From Azospirillum melinis (lineage in GTDB: Bacteria > Pseudomonadota > Alphaproteobacteria > Azospirillales > Azospirillaceae): a stretch of 64,000 bases of DNA. Position numbers and translations under genes: made by a program. Every line of letters begins with the position of its first letter. Positions within the stretch are counted from its first letter, which is position 1. The DNA lies in the NCBI RefSeq assembly GCF_013340935.1, contig NZ_WHOS01000009.1, positions 1 through 64,000 on the forward strand, written 5' to 3'. The notes below the pieces were generated by a model. It was not told where the DNA came from. It saw nothing but the letters and a program-made list of their open reading frames with translations, and did not search any database. Shown here piece after piece: positions 1 through 7,892 of this stretch.

Positions 1-123
1 GGAAACCCACCTCTAAACCAGAGCTCCCTTGAGAGCCGTGACAGACCATCACGTCGATAGGAGGCATGTGGACGGGCGGCAACGCCTGAAGCTAAGCCTT
101 ACTAATCGCTCGATCGGCTTGAT
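1..123 (+). rRNA. 23S rRNA, 3' end (partial)
   Basis: The first about 123 bases match the conserved 3' terminal region of alphaproteobacterial 23S rRNA, including the segment that reads CGATAGGAGGCATGTGG and the end TCGATCGGCTTGATC. The gene begins before the window. The exact 3' end is approximate. No 5S rRNA sequence follows in the next 150 bases, which is unusual for an rrn operon. Confidence 0.9.
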
Positions 124-217
124 CTCTCACCGGGCGCCATGCACAGCGGCAAGCCGCTTCATGGACGATCTGAAGACGCATCCCGTCACTTGAAACTCGA
201 TTTTATCGCGATCAGCG

Positions 218-252
218 AAAAGGCCGCCTCCCTTGTGGGAAGGCGGCCTTTT
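218..252 (+). terminator. Rho-independent terminator of the rRNA operon
   Basis: An A-rich left flank, then GGCCGCCT and CCC, loop TTGT, GGG with one bulged A, AGGCGGCC and TTTT. The stem is strong and a T-run follows on the + strand, so it would end the rRNA transcript. The A-run on the other side makes it usable for the converging minus-strand gene that ends at 278. Confidence 0.8.
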
Positions 253-277
253 CGCGTTTGGAATTCGGGCTCTTCGT

Positions 278-1384
278 TTACTCACCCAACCCCTTGAAGC
301 CCATGTCGCTGTCGGCAATTGTGACGAACCAGTTCTTCGGATCGCCCACCGTGCCGGCCAGCTCCGGCTGGTCGAGAGCGGGCCGTACCATCATGCGGGT
401 CGGCGTGCGCAGGCCGTTCTTCAGACAGAGGAAGCCCATCATCGACAGCGGCCGCGCCGCCTGGGCGTTCAGCGTCCGGCACATCAGCGCAACCATACCC
501 TCCCGGCGCGCCAGTTCGGTCATCAGCGAGAAGGCCGCCATCAGCCAGCCCGGCCGGGCCAGATAATCGCAGACCACGCCGACCGGTTCACCCTTCCAGT
601 GGTCGACCCGCAGCACGACATAGGCCAGAACGGTCTCGCCGCGCATGACGTAGAAGCGGCGGAAGCGGTCGGCCTGCGGGGACAGGTCGAAGCGCCAGTT
701 CAGGAAGGCCCAGTCACGCCGGGCGATCACCGAATGCTGCGGCGACGCCGCCTCCCAAAGGTCGTCGACACGGTAGTCGAATCGATCGATCTCCACCAGC
801 CGGGCGCCGAGCAGCTTGGCCGAGAGTCCGTAGCCCATCGAGGCCGACGCCAGCGCCGGCTTGCCCACCCTGGCGACCAGCTTGGCCAGCCCGCCGCCAT
901 AAGGGCTGACGCGCAGGCAGCGCAGCGGATCGATCACCCGCAGATATGTGGGCACGTTGCCGAGGTCGAGCCAGCCGCCACGCTTGTAGGATTTATAGGC
1001 GGCCTCCGTCATTGACAGCGACACGGAAAGGTCGCTGGCTGCGGAATGGGTCTCCGACAGCGCAGGGCCGACGCCACGCAGGCGCCATTCCGGTGCGACC
1101 ATCAGGTCGATCGCCCAGGAGGCCCGGCGGTTGCGCTCGCCCACCTTGAGGGCGAAGGGAATACCGCCCTGCTGGCCGACCACCGCCCCGTTGCGCTTGC
1201 ACAGCCAGAGCTGCGGTCCCTCATGCTCCCGCTCCGGCGGCTCTTCGAACAACCAGTGGAAATGGTCAGGGCACAGCTGGATTGCTTCGGCCCCGAAATG
1301 CGCGCGCTGGAATGCCTCCAGGGAGGCGTGGTCGCCCGGTTCGTACCGGGCGACGCCACGTTGCTTCCAGTCGATGACGCTCAT
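278..1384 (-). CDS. GNAT-like N-acetyltransferase, 368 aa
   Basis: This resembles the GNAT acyl-transferase fold. The stretch around residues 85-110 (SWAIDLMVAPEWRLRGVG) looks like the acetyl-CoA-binding motif with its R-x-x-G-x-G signature, and a second GNAT-like half follows (RFYVMRGETVLAYVVLRVD). The length suggests a double-domain or FemAB-like protein of the kind seen in surface-polysaccharide loci. Its ATG overlaps the stop of the upstream NadE-like gene by 4 bp (ATGA), so the two are probably translationally coupled. The likely job is N-acylation of an amino sugar or an amide-bearing precursor, but the substrate cannot be read from the sequence. It is the last gene before the rRNA terminator. 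Confidence 0.65.
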   Translation of the reverse strand: MSVIDWKQRGVARYEPGDHASLEAFQRAHFGAEAIQLCPDHFHWLFEEPPEREHEGPQLWLCKRNGAVVGQQGGIPFALKVGERNRRASWAIDLMVAPEWRLRGVGPALSETHSAASDLSVSLSMTEAAYKSYKRGGWLDLGNVPTYLRVIDPLRCLRVSPYGGGLAKLVARVGKPALASASMGYGLSAKLLGARLVEIDRFDYRVDDLWEAASPQHSVIARRDWAFLNWRFDLSPQADRFRRFYVMRGETVLAYVVLRVDHWKGEPVGVVCDYLARPGWLMAAFSLMTELARREGMVALMCRTLNAQAARPLSMMGFLCLKNGLRTPTRMMVRPALDQPELAGTVGDPKNWFVTIADSDMGFKGLGE

Positions 1385-2385
1385 GCCTCATCCCCGACGG
1401 ACACCGGCTGCACCAGATGGGCATCGCGCAGGATGCGGGCGGAGGTGCGGCGCTTGGCGGTGATGTCCTTGTAGACGCGGTGGACCTGCTGGACGGTCAG
1501 GTTCAGCGCCTCTGCGGCTTCCTCCTCGCTGGCGCCGCGACCATAGGCGCAGAGCGCCAGATCCAGCTTGTCGTAGGGCAGGGCGTAGTAGAATTCCTCC
1601 TGCGACTGCGGCAGCGTGTAGGTGTCGGTGCTGGGCGATTGCGCCTGGATTTCCGCCGGCAGGCCGAGATAGGCGGCCATCTGGTAGACCTGCGACTTGT
1701 AGAGATGGGCGATCGGCTTGAGATCGGCCAGACCGTCGCCGCCGCGCACAAAGAAGCCCAGCTCATATTCCAACCGGTTCGGCGTGCCGAGCACGGCGTA
1801 GTTCAGGCGGTCGGCATGGGTGTATTCGACCGTCTTGCGCATGCGCTGCTTCAGGTTGGTGGCGGCGACGACGTCGAGATAGACGTCCACCGGCATGCGG
1901 CTGGTCTGGCGCTCGCCGTCCGGCGATTCGACGGTCAGGGTGAAGTAGTTGACGCGGTCGGCGTCCAGCAGGTTGCCGGCCAAGCCGATCTTCTGCTTCC
2001 AGCCCGGACCGAATTCCGGGAACAGCCGGCGGATGGCGTTGTCGCGCCGTTCGTAGCAACCGAGCGCCTCCAGCGGGCCGGTGATGTTCTCCATCACCGG
2101 GGTGACGCCGAGATGCTCGCAGAGCAGGGTGCCGAGGCGGGTGCTCTTCGGCGAGTTTTCCTTTTCCGGCATCAGGATGCACAGCACGCGCTCCGGACCG
2201 AGGGCGCGGACGGCGAGCGTGGCGCAGACCGAGCTGTCGATGCCGCCGGAGACGCCGAGGACGATGCCCTGGCGGCGCAGATCATGGGCGACGATGCGTT
2301 GGATGGCGTCTTCGATCTCGCGAGCCGCGGCCGCGCAATCCAGATCGAGGGCCTTGGAGTCGAACGAGGTGAGGGCGTTCAGCAT
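1381..2385 (-). CDS. NAD+ synthase-like PP-loop amidotransferase, 334 aa
   Basis: The PP-loop SGGIDSS lies at residues 46-52, and the C-terminal part (LNLTVQQVHRVYKDI) is typical of NadE. The N-terminal nitrilase glutaminase domain of long NadE enzymes is absent, so the protein would use free ammonia or ammonia from a partner. I chose the ATG at 2385, which has a GGGA-type site upstream; an in-frame ATG at 2415 has no Shine-Dalgarno sequence. It sits between a GNAT gene and an AsnB-like gene. In this context it may adenylate and amidate a carboxyl group of a sugar or acyl precursor rather than make NAD. That role is inference; a true NadE remains possible. Confidence 0.75.
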   Translation of the reverse strand: MLNALTSFDSKALDLDCAAAAREIEDAIQRIVAHDLRRQGIVLGVSGGIDSSVCATLAVRALGPERVLCILMPEKENSPKSTRLGTLLCEHLGVTPVMENITGPLEALGCYERRDNAIRRLFPEFGPGWKQKIGLAGNLLDADRVNYFTLTVESPDGERQTSRMPVDVYLDVVAATNLKQRMRKTVEYTHADRLNYAVLGTPNRLEYELGFFVRGGDGLADLKPIAHLYKSQVYQMAAYLGLPAEIQAQSPSTDTYTLPQSQEEFYYALPYDKLDLALCAYGRGASEEEAAEALNLTVQQVHRVYKDITAKRRTSARILRDAHLVQPVSVGDEA

Positions 2386-2440
2386 GGTCACGGTTCCCAA
2401 TGGGGGTTGATGCATCGTCTGTCAAAAAAGGGCGCGGCGA

Positions 2441-4480
2441 TCAGGCCGCGGTGGGCTGAGGTGCGGCGATCCGGGTGTCGTCGCCCAGATCCTCCAGCAC
2501 GTGAATTTCGGCGCGGTCCAGGGTGGCCCGCTGGTCGCGGATGCTCTGGGGCAGTTCGTCCTGGACGTAGTGGGCAAGCATCTGCAGGGTCAGCGTACCG
2601 ACCAGCGCCATCTCCTCCCGCTCGCCGGCCATGCGGCCGTTCTGGCGATGGGCCTTGTCGGCCAGGGCCGAGACGGCCGCGGCGTCGGTAAGGCCGTAGC
2701 GGGCGAGGGCTTCCGGCGACAGCAGGTCGCGGACATAGTCCGGGGCGCCGTCGCCGAACAGGGCCGTGGTCATCGGCGCCCGGTAGGGCCGCTTCGGCCG
2801 CTGGAAGATCTCGGCCGGCAGATGGCGGGCGGCCAACCGGCGCAGCGCCAGCTTGTCGCGCAGGCCCAGCATCTTCACCCGGTCCGGCAGGGCGGCGCAC
2901 AGGTCGTCCACCGCCGGATCGAGGAAGGGGTAGCGGACTTCGATGCTGTTCGCCATGGCGACGCGGTCGCCCTGGGCCGACAGCAGGTAGGGGGTCATGA
3001 AGGTGGCGATCTCCGCCCACTGGCTGCGTGCCAGCGGCGACCAGCGCGACCAGCCATCCGGCAGGTGGGCCGCCACATGCGCCTCGAAGGCGGCATCGTC
3101 GGCGGTGGCCTGGACGTCGGCGGACAGCAGGCGCTGCGACCAGGCGGTGTTCCGCCAGCGGGTGCGGTGGGCGTAGAAGGTCTCGTCCGTCTCCATCATC
3201 CCGCGCTTGAAGAAGGCCTGCCACAGCGGGCTGTCCTTCTGGCCGTTGACGGCGGCGAAGGGATGGACGCGGCCCAGCAGCTTCGGCCGCGCCTTGCTGT
3301 CGGGCTGACGCGCCCAGAAGCGGCGGACCTTGTCTTCCTTGAAGATGTCGTAGCCGGCCAGCCACTCGTCGGCACCCTCGCCGGACAGCACCACGCGGAT
3401 GCCGCTCTCGCGCACCAGACGCGACAGCAGGAACAACGGGGCAGGGGCGGTGCGGACCAGCGGCGTTTCGCCATGGCGGATGACGTCGGGCAGGGCGGCC
3501 TGGATGTCCTGCGGGCTGCAGAGGATGTCGTGATGCTCGGTCCCGACATGGCCGGCGACCAGCCGCTGCTGCGGCGTCTCGTCGAAGCCGGCGTCGGTGA
3601 AGCGGACGCCGAAGCTGTGCATGTGGGTGGTGTCGAGTTTGCGGGCCAGCGCCGCGATCACCGAGCTGTCGAGCCCGCCGCTGATATAGACGCCGACCGG
3701 CACGTCGGCGCGCAGCCGCAGCCGGATGGCGTCGAGCAGCTTCTCCTCCAGCCGGTCGGCGGCATCGTCCAGCGACAGCTTGGCCAGCGACGGATCGGTC
3801 GCGAAATCGGGCTGCCAATAGCGGTCGACATGCAGCGCCAGCGCGGAGTCGACGCGGATCGCGGTGGCGGCCGGCACGCTCTCCACCCCAGCGAAGACGC
3901 TGCCGTGCGGCGCGGTGCTCCAGTGGGTGAAGACCTGGGCGAGGCGGACCGGATCGAAGGCCGGATCTACCCGGCCGCCGCCGAACAGCGACTTGGCTTC
4001 CGACGCGAACACCAGATGGTCGCCGCGGCGGGCGTAGAACAGCGGCAGGATGCCGAGCCGGTCGCGGACCAGCCACAGCTCGCGCCGCGTGGTGTCCCAC
4101 AGGCAGATGGCGAACTGGCCATTCAGCTTGGCCCAGGTGGCGGGGCCGTATTCCTCGAATGCGTGGACGATCACCTCGGTGTCGGTCTGGGTGTAGAAGC
4201 AGTGGCCGCGCGCCTCCAGCTCCTGACGCAGTTCGACATGGTTGAAGATCTCGCCGTTGAAGCTGATCCACAAGGTACGGTCTTCGTTGTGGATCGGCTG
4301 GAAACCGCCGGCCAGACCGACGATGCTGAGACGCGCATGGGCAAGCCCGATCCGGTCGTCACGATAGAAACCGTAACCGTCCGGGCCGCGATGGCCCAGC
4401 ATGGCGATCATGCGCTTCAGCTCGTCCAGACCGGCCGGTTCGGCACGCGATCCTGCGAGAACTCCGGCGACACCACACAT
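2441..4480 (-). CDS. Glutamine-hydrolysing asparagine synthase-like amidotransferase, 679 aa
   Basis: Class II glutamine amidotransferase with the essential Cys directly after the initiator Met (MCGVAGVL), which fixes the start at 4480 even though the frame stays open upstream. The NGEIFNH motif is near residue 75. The synthetase domain has the PP-loop SGGLDSS near residue 265, followed by LSGEGADE. It hydrolyses glutamine and uses the ammonia to amidate an AMP-activated carboxylate. AsnB paralogues of this length recur in polysaccharide and exosortase-A loci, where their substrate is unknown. Neighbours are an AMP-ligase and ACP upstream and a NadE-like enzyme 55 bp downstream. An amidated surface glycan or lipid-linked product is therefore more likely than free asparagine. 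Confidence 0.85.
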   Translation of the reverse strand: MCGVAGVLAGSRAEPAGLDELKRMIAMLGHRGPDGYGFYRDDRIGLAHARLSIVGLAGGFQPIHNEDRTLWISFNGEIFNHVELRQELEARGHCFYTQTDTEVIVHAFEEYGPATWAKLNGQFAICLWDTTRRELWLVRDRLGILPLFYARRGDHLVFASEAKSLFGGGRVDPAFDPVRLAQVFTHWSTAPHGSVFAGVESVPAATAIRVDSALALHVDRYWQPDFATDPSLAKLSLDDAADRLEEKLLDAIRLRLRADVPVGVYISGGLDSSVIAALARKLDTTHMHSFGVRFTDAGFDETPQQRLVAGHVGTEHHDILCSPQDIQAALPDVIRHGETPLVRTAPAPLFLLSRLVRESGIRVVLSGEGADEWLAGYDIFKEDKVRRFWARQPDSKARPKLLGRVHPFAAVNGQKDSPLWQAFFKRGMMETDETFYAHRTRWRNTAWSQRLLSADVQATADDAAFEAHVAAHLPDGWSRWSPLARSQWAEIATFMTPYLLSAQGDRVAMANSIEVRYPFLDPAVDDLCAALPDRVKMLGLRDKLALRRLAARHLPAEIFQRPKRPYRAPMTTALFGDGAPDYVRDLLSPEALARYGLTDAAAVSALADKAHRQNGRMAGEREEMALVGTLTLQMLAHYVQDELPQSIRDQRATLDRAEIHVLEDLGDDTRIAAPQPTAA

Positions 4481-4566
4481 GAGCGTGCTCTCTGTCCTGG
4501 GGTGGGTAGTGTTTGTGGTGGTTCTCTGTATGGGAAGCGTTCCGCTCCCGTCCTGCCCCTTCCCCG

Positions 4567-6153
4567 CTATGCGGGGGAGCGGACGGATGCCGCCGCCGGA
4601 CATGCCGGCGTGCCGATTTCCTCCACCAGTTCCGCCCGCCGGATTTTGCCGGAGTCGGTCTTCGGCAGGCTGTCGCGGAACTCGATGAATTTCGGCACGA
4701 GGTGGCTTTCCAGCCGGCCGCGGCAATGCTGGCGGATCGCCGCTTCCGACAGGGTCGCACCGTCACGGGCGACGAGGAAGGCCTTGACCGCCAACCCGTC
4801 GGCATCGTCGGGAACGCCGATCACGCAGGCTTCCAGCACACCTTCCAGCTCGTACAGCGCGTTTTCCACTTCCTTGGGGCTGACCTTCTCGCCACGGCAC
4901 TTGAAGACGTCGTCCTTGCGGCTGACGAAGTAGAGGTGCCCCTCGGCGTCCTGGGTGAACAGGTCGCCCGTGAACAGCAGGGTCTCACCCTGCGGGCCGC
5001 GGCGCAGGCGGCGGGCGGTCTCCTCCGGCCGGTTCCAATAGCCGCGCATCACATTGGCCCCTCGTACCACCAGTTCGCCGACCTGGCCGGGAGGAAGGCG
5101 GCTGCCCTCCTCGTCGGCGACGAAGGCTTCGCAGTTGGGGATGGCGCGTCCGACCGAAGCCGGCTTCAGGTCCAGTTCGGCAGGATCGAGCGTGCTGATC
5201 CGCGTGCAGCACTCGGTCATGCCGTACATTGAATGGAAGACGGCCTGGGGGAAGCGTTCGCGCAGCCGGTGGAGATGGGCGGCCGGCAGCGGGGCGGCGG
5301 CGTTGGTCAGGTAGCGAAGCGAGCCGAGATCGGCGGTCTTCACCGCTTCCAGCCCCAGCAGGGTGGAGAAGACGGTCGGGACGCCGGGCAGGCCGGTGAC
5401 GCGGTGCCGCACCATCCGCTTCAGTGTTTCCATCGGGAAGGCGAAGGAGCGCTCCAGCACCAGGGTGAAGCCGACGCGGGCGCCGGTCAGTACCTGGGAC
5501 AGGCCATAGCCGAAGGTCAGCGGCAGGACGCACATCACCACGTCGTCGGGGGTGTTCCCGAGATAGGTGGAGATCGCCCAGCTGGTGTTGACGTAGTTGG
5601 CGTGGGTGAGCATCACGCCCTTCGGCCGGCCGGTGGTGCCGGACGTGTACATGATGGCCGCCAGGTCCTGGTCGATCAGGCCCGGCTCGGCCGGCTGCCG
5701 GTGCTGTGCGGCCAGCGCGTCGGCATAGAGCAGGCCGGTGGCACCGTCGGGCAGGCCGGCGCCCACCCAAAGCACCGTCGGCGGCGTCTCCACCGTCTCC
5801 AGCGCCGGCAGGATCTGCCGAGCCAGAGCGGCCGGGGCAAGCAGGACCCGGATGCCGGCGTCGGCCAGCAGATAGGTCAGCTTGTCGGCCTTGGTGGAGG
5901 GGTTGACGGGCACGAACACGCCGCCGGCCTTCAGCGTGCCGAACAGGCCGGCGACATATTCGATGGAGTTCTCCAGCATCACCGCGACGCGGTCGCCGCG
6001 GGCAATCCCCGCCGACTGGAGCGCGCAGGCGACGGCGTCGCTTTCACGGTCCAGCTCGGCGAAGCTGCGGCGGGCATCCCCGGCAATCAGCGCGGTGCGG
6101 GAGGGATCCCGCTTGGCCGTCTCGCTGAGGAACTGGTGAACCAGATGGGCCAT
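4567..6153 (-). CDS. AMP-dependent acyl-CoA/acyl-ACP ligase, 528 aa
   Basis: ANL-superfamily adenylating enzyme. The P-loop YTSGTTGRPKGVML is near residue 168, with YGMTE, a TGDL-type motif (LFTGDLF), and the C-terminal catalytic lysine in KTDSGKIRRAEL near residue 505. An AAGGA site lies 8 bases before the ATG at 6153, so the 13 extra upstream codons are not used. It closely resembles the AMP-ligases of exosortase-A loci. The gene downstream of it is the AsnB-like amidotransferase, and an ACP gene lies 56 bp upstream. The likely reaction is ATP-dependent activation of an acyl or amino acid and loading onto that ACP. Confidence 0.85.
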   Translation of the reverse strand: MAHLVHQFLSETAKRDPSRTALIAGDARRSFAELDRESDAVACALQSAGIARGDRVAVMLENSIEYVAGLFGTLKAGGVFVPVNPSTKADKLTYLLADAGIRVLLAPAALARQILPALETVETPPTVLWVGAGLPDGATGLLYADALAAQHRQPAEPGLIDQDLAAIMYTSGTTGRPKGVMLTHANYVNTSWAISTYLGNTPDDVVMCVLPLTFGYGLSQVLTGARVGFTLVLERSFAFPMETLKRMVRHRVTGLPGVPTVFSTLLGLEAVKTADLGSLRYLTNAAAPLPAAHLHRLRERFPQAVFHSMYGMTECCTRISTLDPAELDLKPASVGRAIPNCEAFVADEEGSRLPPGQVGELVVRGANVMRGYWNRPEETARRLRRGPQGETLLFTGDLFTQDAEGHLYFVSRKDDVFKCRGEKVSPKEVENALYELEGVLEACVIGVPDDADGLAVKAFLVARDGATLSEAAIRQHCRGRLESHLVPKFIEFRDSLPKTDSGKIRRAELVEEIGTPACPAAASVRSPA

Positions 6154-6209
6154 GGTGATGTCCTTCTTCGCCCGTCTTTTGGCCGCTCGCATTCCCGCTG
6201 CCCTTGGGA

Positions 6210-6503
6210 TCAGGCGGCGTTGCGCAGTTCCTGCTTGCGGCCGACGAAGGCGGCGATGCGGTCCACCGATTCCAGGTTGTCGGCGACCATGTCGTCGTCA
6301 TCCACGGCAATGCCGAAGCGCTCTTCCAGGAAGGCGACGACGTGCATGATGCCGGTGCTGTCGATGATCCCCGATTCCAACAGGGATTCGCTGTTGTCGA
6401 AGCCGGAGTCCTTGCCGAGCAGGAAATTCTCCACGATGAAGGCGCGGATTTCCGGCAGGGCGGGAGCGGTCAGGGTCGTGTCGGTCAGGGTGGCGGTCCG
6501 CAT
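6210..6503 (-). CDS. Acyl carrier protein, 97 aa
   Basis: A small acidic four-helix carrier. The phosphopantetheine serine is S49 in GIIDSTGIM, followed by the helix FLEERFGIAVDDDDM. The ATG at 6503 has AGGAG upstream. The sequence pattern, with DST in place of the fatty-acid synthase DSL, matches ACPs that accompany the amidotransferase and AMP-ligase of exosortase-A type loci. It is the first gene of the unit ACP, ligase, AsnB-like, NadE-like, GNAT. It probably carries the acyl intermediate that the ligase loads. A 342-bp leader with a tandem 14-bp repeat precedes it. Confidence 0.88.
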   Translation of the reverse strand: MRTATLTDTTLTAPALPEIRAFIVENFLLGKDSGFDNSESLLESGIIDSTGIMHVVAFLEERFGIAVDDDDMVADNLESVDRIAAFVGRKQELRNAA

Positions 6504-6845
6504 GTCTCTGAAAACTCCTGCTGGGTTCGGTCGACTTGGGTTGTCGTAAAGGGGGTGTCGTAACGGGGGTTCGGTCGGGAAGCCGGTCGGTCTGAACGGG
6601 GAGCCGGGTGTTCGGCCGGGACGCTGTTGGGAGTAGGTCCGGCTACCCCCTGTCATGTGTCCCGCTGTGTTCCGGCTCCTTGTTCTCGCATCCGCCTGAT
6701 ATGCAATTTTATTGTGATGCTCGCGGTGGTTTGCGAGGGCTCAAAGGATAGGAGTGGATTGAAGTCTGTGGTTAGCCACTCTGTTGTCCCGTAATAGAGC
6801 TTGTCGCGGGACGCTTGACGTTCGTCTTGGCGCCGGCGCTTGCGG
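6504..6845 (-). promoter_or_regulatory. Intergenic leader of the ACP unit with a tandem 14-bp repeat
   Basis: No gene is visible in this 342-bp stretch. It contains two head-to-tail copies of TGTCGTAAAGGGGG (6542-6555) and TGTCGTAACGGGGG (6556-6569), which end about 40 bases upstream of the ACP start. The part farther from the ACP (about 6690-6780) is AT-richer than its surroundings and is the likely promoter area. I could not name a specific -35/-10 pair. Confidence 0.45.
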
Positions 6846-7778
6846 TCATACGCCTGCCGACTTGGGTTTTACCATCGAACCTGTCCATTCGGGCGTTGCC
6901 CCATTGGCCGAATCGCCGGTGTTCGCGGCCTTGCGCTTGCGCAGCCAGGCCGGGATGCCGGTCAACTGGACGCTCAGCCACTCCACGGTGGCATCGTCGG
7001 ACACCGGGAAGGCCTTCAACCGCAAGGGATCGCTGGAGGCGTCGTTGAAGCCGGGGTCGATGGTGCGGGCCGTGCGGTAGCCGGCACGCCGGATTTCCTC
7101 CACCTCGCGGTCGCTGAAATCGCCGTTGGGGAAGGCGAAATGGCGGCAGGACCGGCCCAGCGCCTCCTCCAGCTCGGCACGGCACAGGGCGATCTCGTCG
7201 GAGCAGCGGTCGTCGTCGCATTGCAGAAGGATCGGATGGGTGCGGGTGTGGGCGCCGTAATCGGCCACATCGGTCATCCGCGCGATCTCGTCCCAGGTCA
7301 TCGCCTGCCGGTCGTCGCCATCCTTGTCGGGATCGTTGCCGGCCTCGGCCAGCAGGCGGCGGCGTTCCGGGTCGGGCACGCGCTTCAGTCGCTCCACCCC
7401 GATGCTGTCGGCGGCGGCGGTCTTCCACCAGTAGGGACGGGCGGTGCCAACGATCTGGCTGCACAGGTAGATTGTCGGACGCAGGTCGAATTCGCGGAAC
7501 AAAGGCGCCAGCGCCGTGTTGTTCCGGTGCCCGTCGTCGAAGGTGATGACCAGCGGATAATCCGGCAGCTTGTCCCAGCGGCCGGTCTCCATCGCGGTGG
7601 CGACGGCATCGAGCGTGGTGAAGCCGTAATGCTTGGCGTACCAGCGCAGATGCTCGCGCAGCACCTCCGGGGCCGGATCGTGGTAGACGACGATGGTGAC
7701 CGCGTTCCGCGCCTTCAGGAACCGCTGCATCGCACCGAATCCCGACCAGCGCACCAGATTGGCAATGGCGTTTTTCAT
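6846..7778 (-). CDS. Polysaccharide deacetylase (NodB-type, CE4 family), 310 aa
   Basis: The NodB-fold signature FDDGH is at residues 80-84, where the first Asp is the catalytic base and the second a metal ligand. The metal-binding HTRTHP motif follows near residue 177. There is no clear signal peptide, so a cytoplasmic or membrane-associated role on lipid-linked sugars is likely. The ATG at 7778 has a GAAGGAAGGGG ribosome site. The gene lies between two glycosyltransferase genes and the ACP unit. Known relatives remove N- or O-acetyl groups from glycans. Similar deacetylases are part of exosortase-A and exopolysaccharide loci. Confidence 0.85.
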   Translation of the reverse strand: MKNAIANLVRWSGFGAMQRFLKARNAVTIVVYHDPAPEVLREHLRWYAKHYGFTTLDAVATAMETGRWDKLPDYPLVITFDDGHRNNTALAPLFREFDLRPTIYLCSQIVGTARPYWWKTAAADSIGVERLKRVPDPERRRLLAEAGNDPDKDGDDRQAMTWDEIARMTDVADYGAHTRTHPILLQCDDDRCSDEIALCRAELEEALGRSCRHFAFPNGDFSDREVEEIRRAGYRTARTIDPGFNDASSDPLRLKAFPVSDDATVEWLSVQLTGIPAWLRKRKAANTGDSANGATPEWTGSMVKPKSAGV

Positions 7779-7892
7779 GGTGCCCCTTCCTTCATGTCGA
7801 TGCTCCCGGTTCGGGCCTGGGCCAAGGTCTGAGCCTGGGCTCGATCTGCCTGAACCCCTGCCTGAACCGGGAGAGGCCTGCCGCTTCTCGGG

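Noticed and set aside
124..217. Possible 5S rRNA or tRNA in the spacer after 23S
   Set aside because: No 5S core sequence, no cloverleaf and no TTCGA-type T-loop arrangement could be found by eye.
4481..4726. 82-codon N-terminal extension of the AsnB-like gene
   Set aside because: Class II amidotransferases need Cys directly after the initiator Met; the MCG start at 4480 fits and an extension would block the active site.
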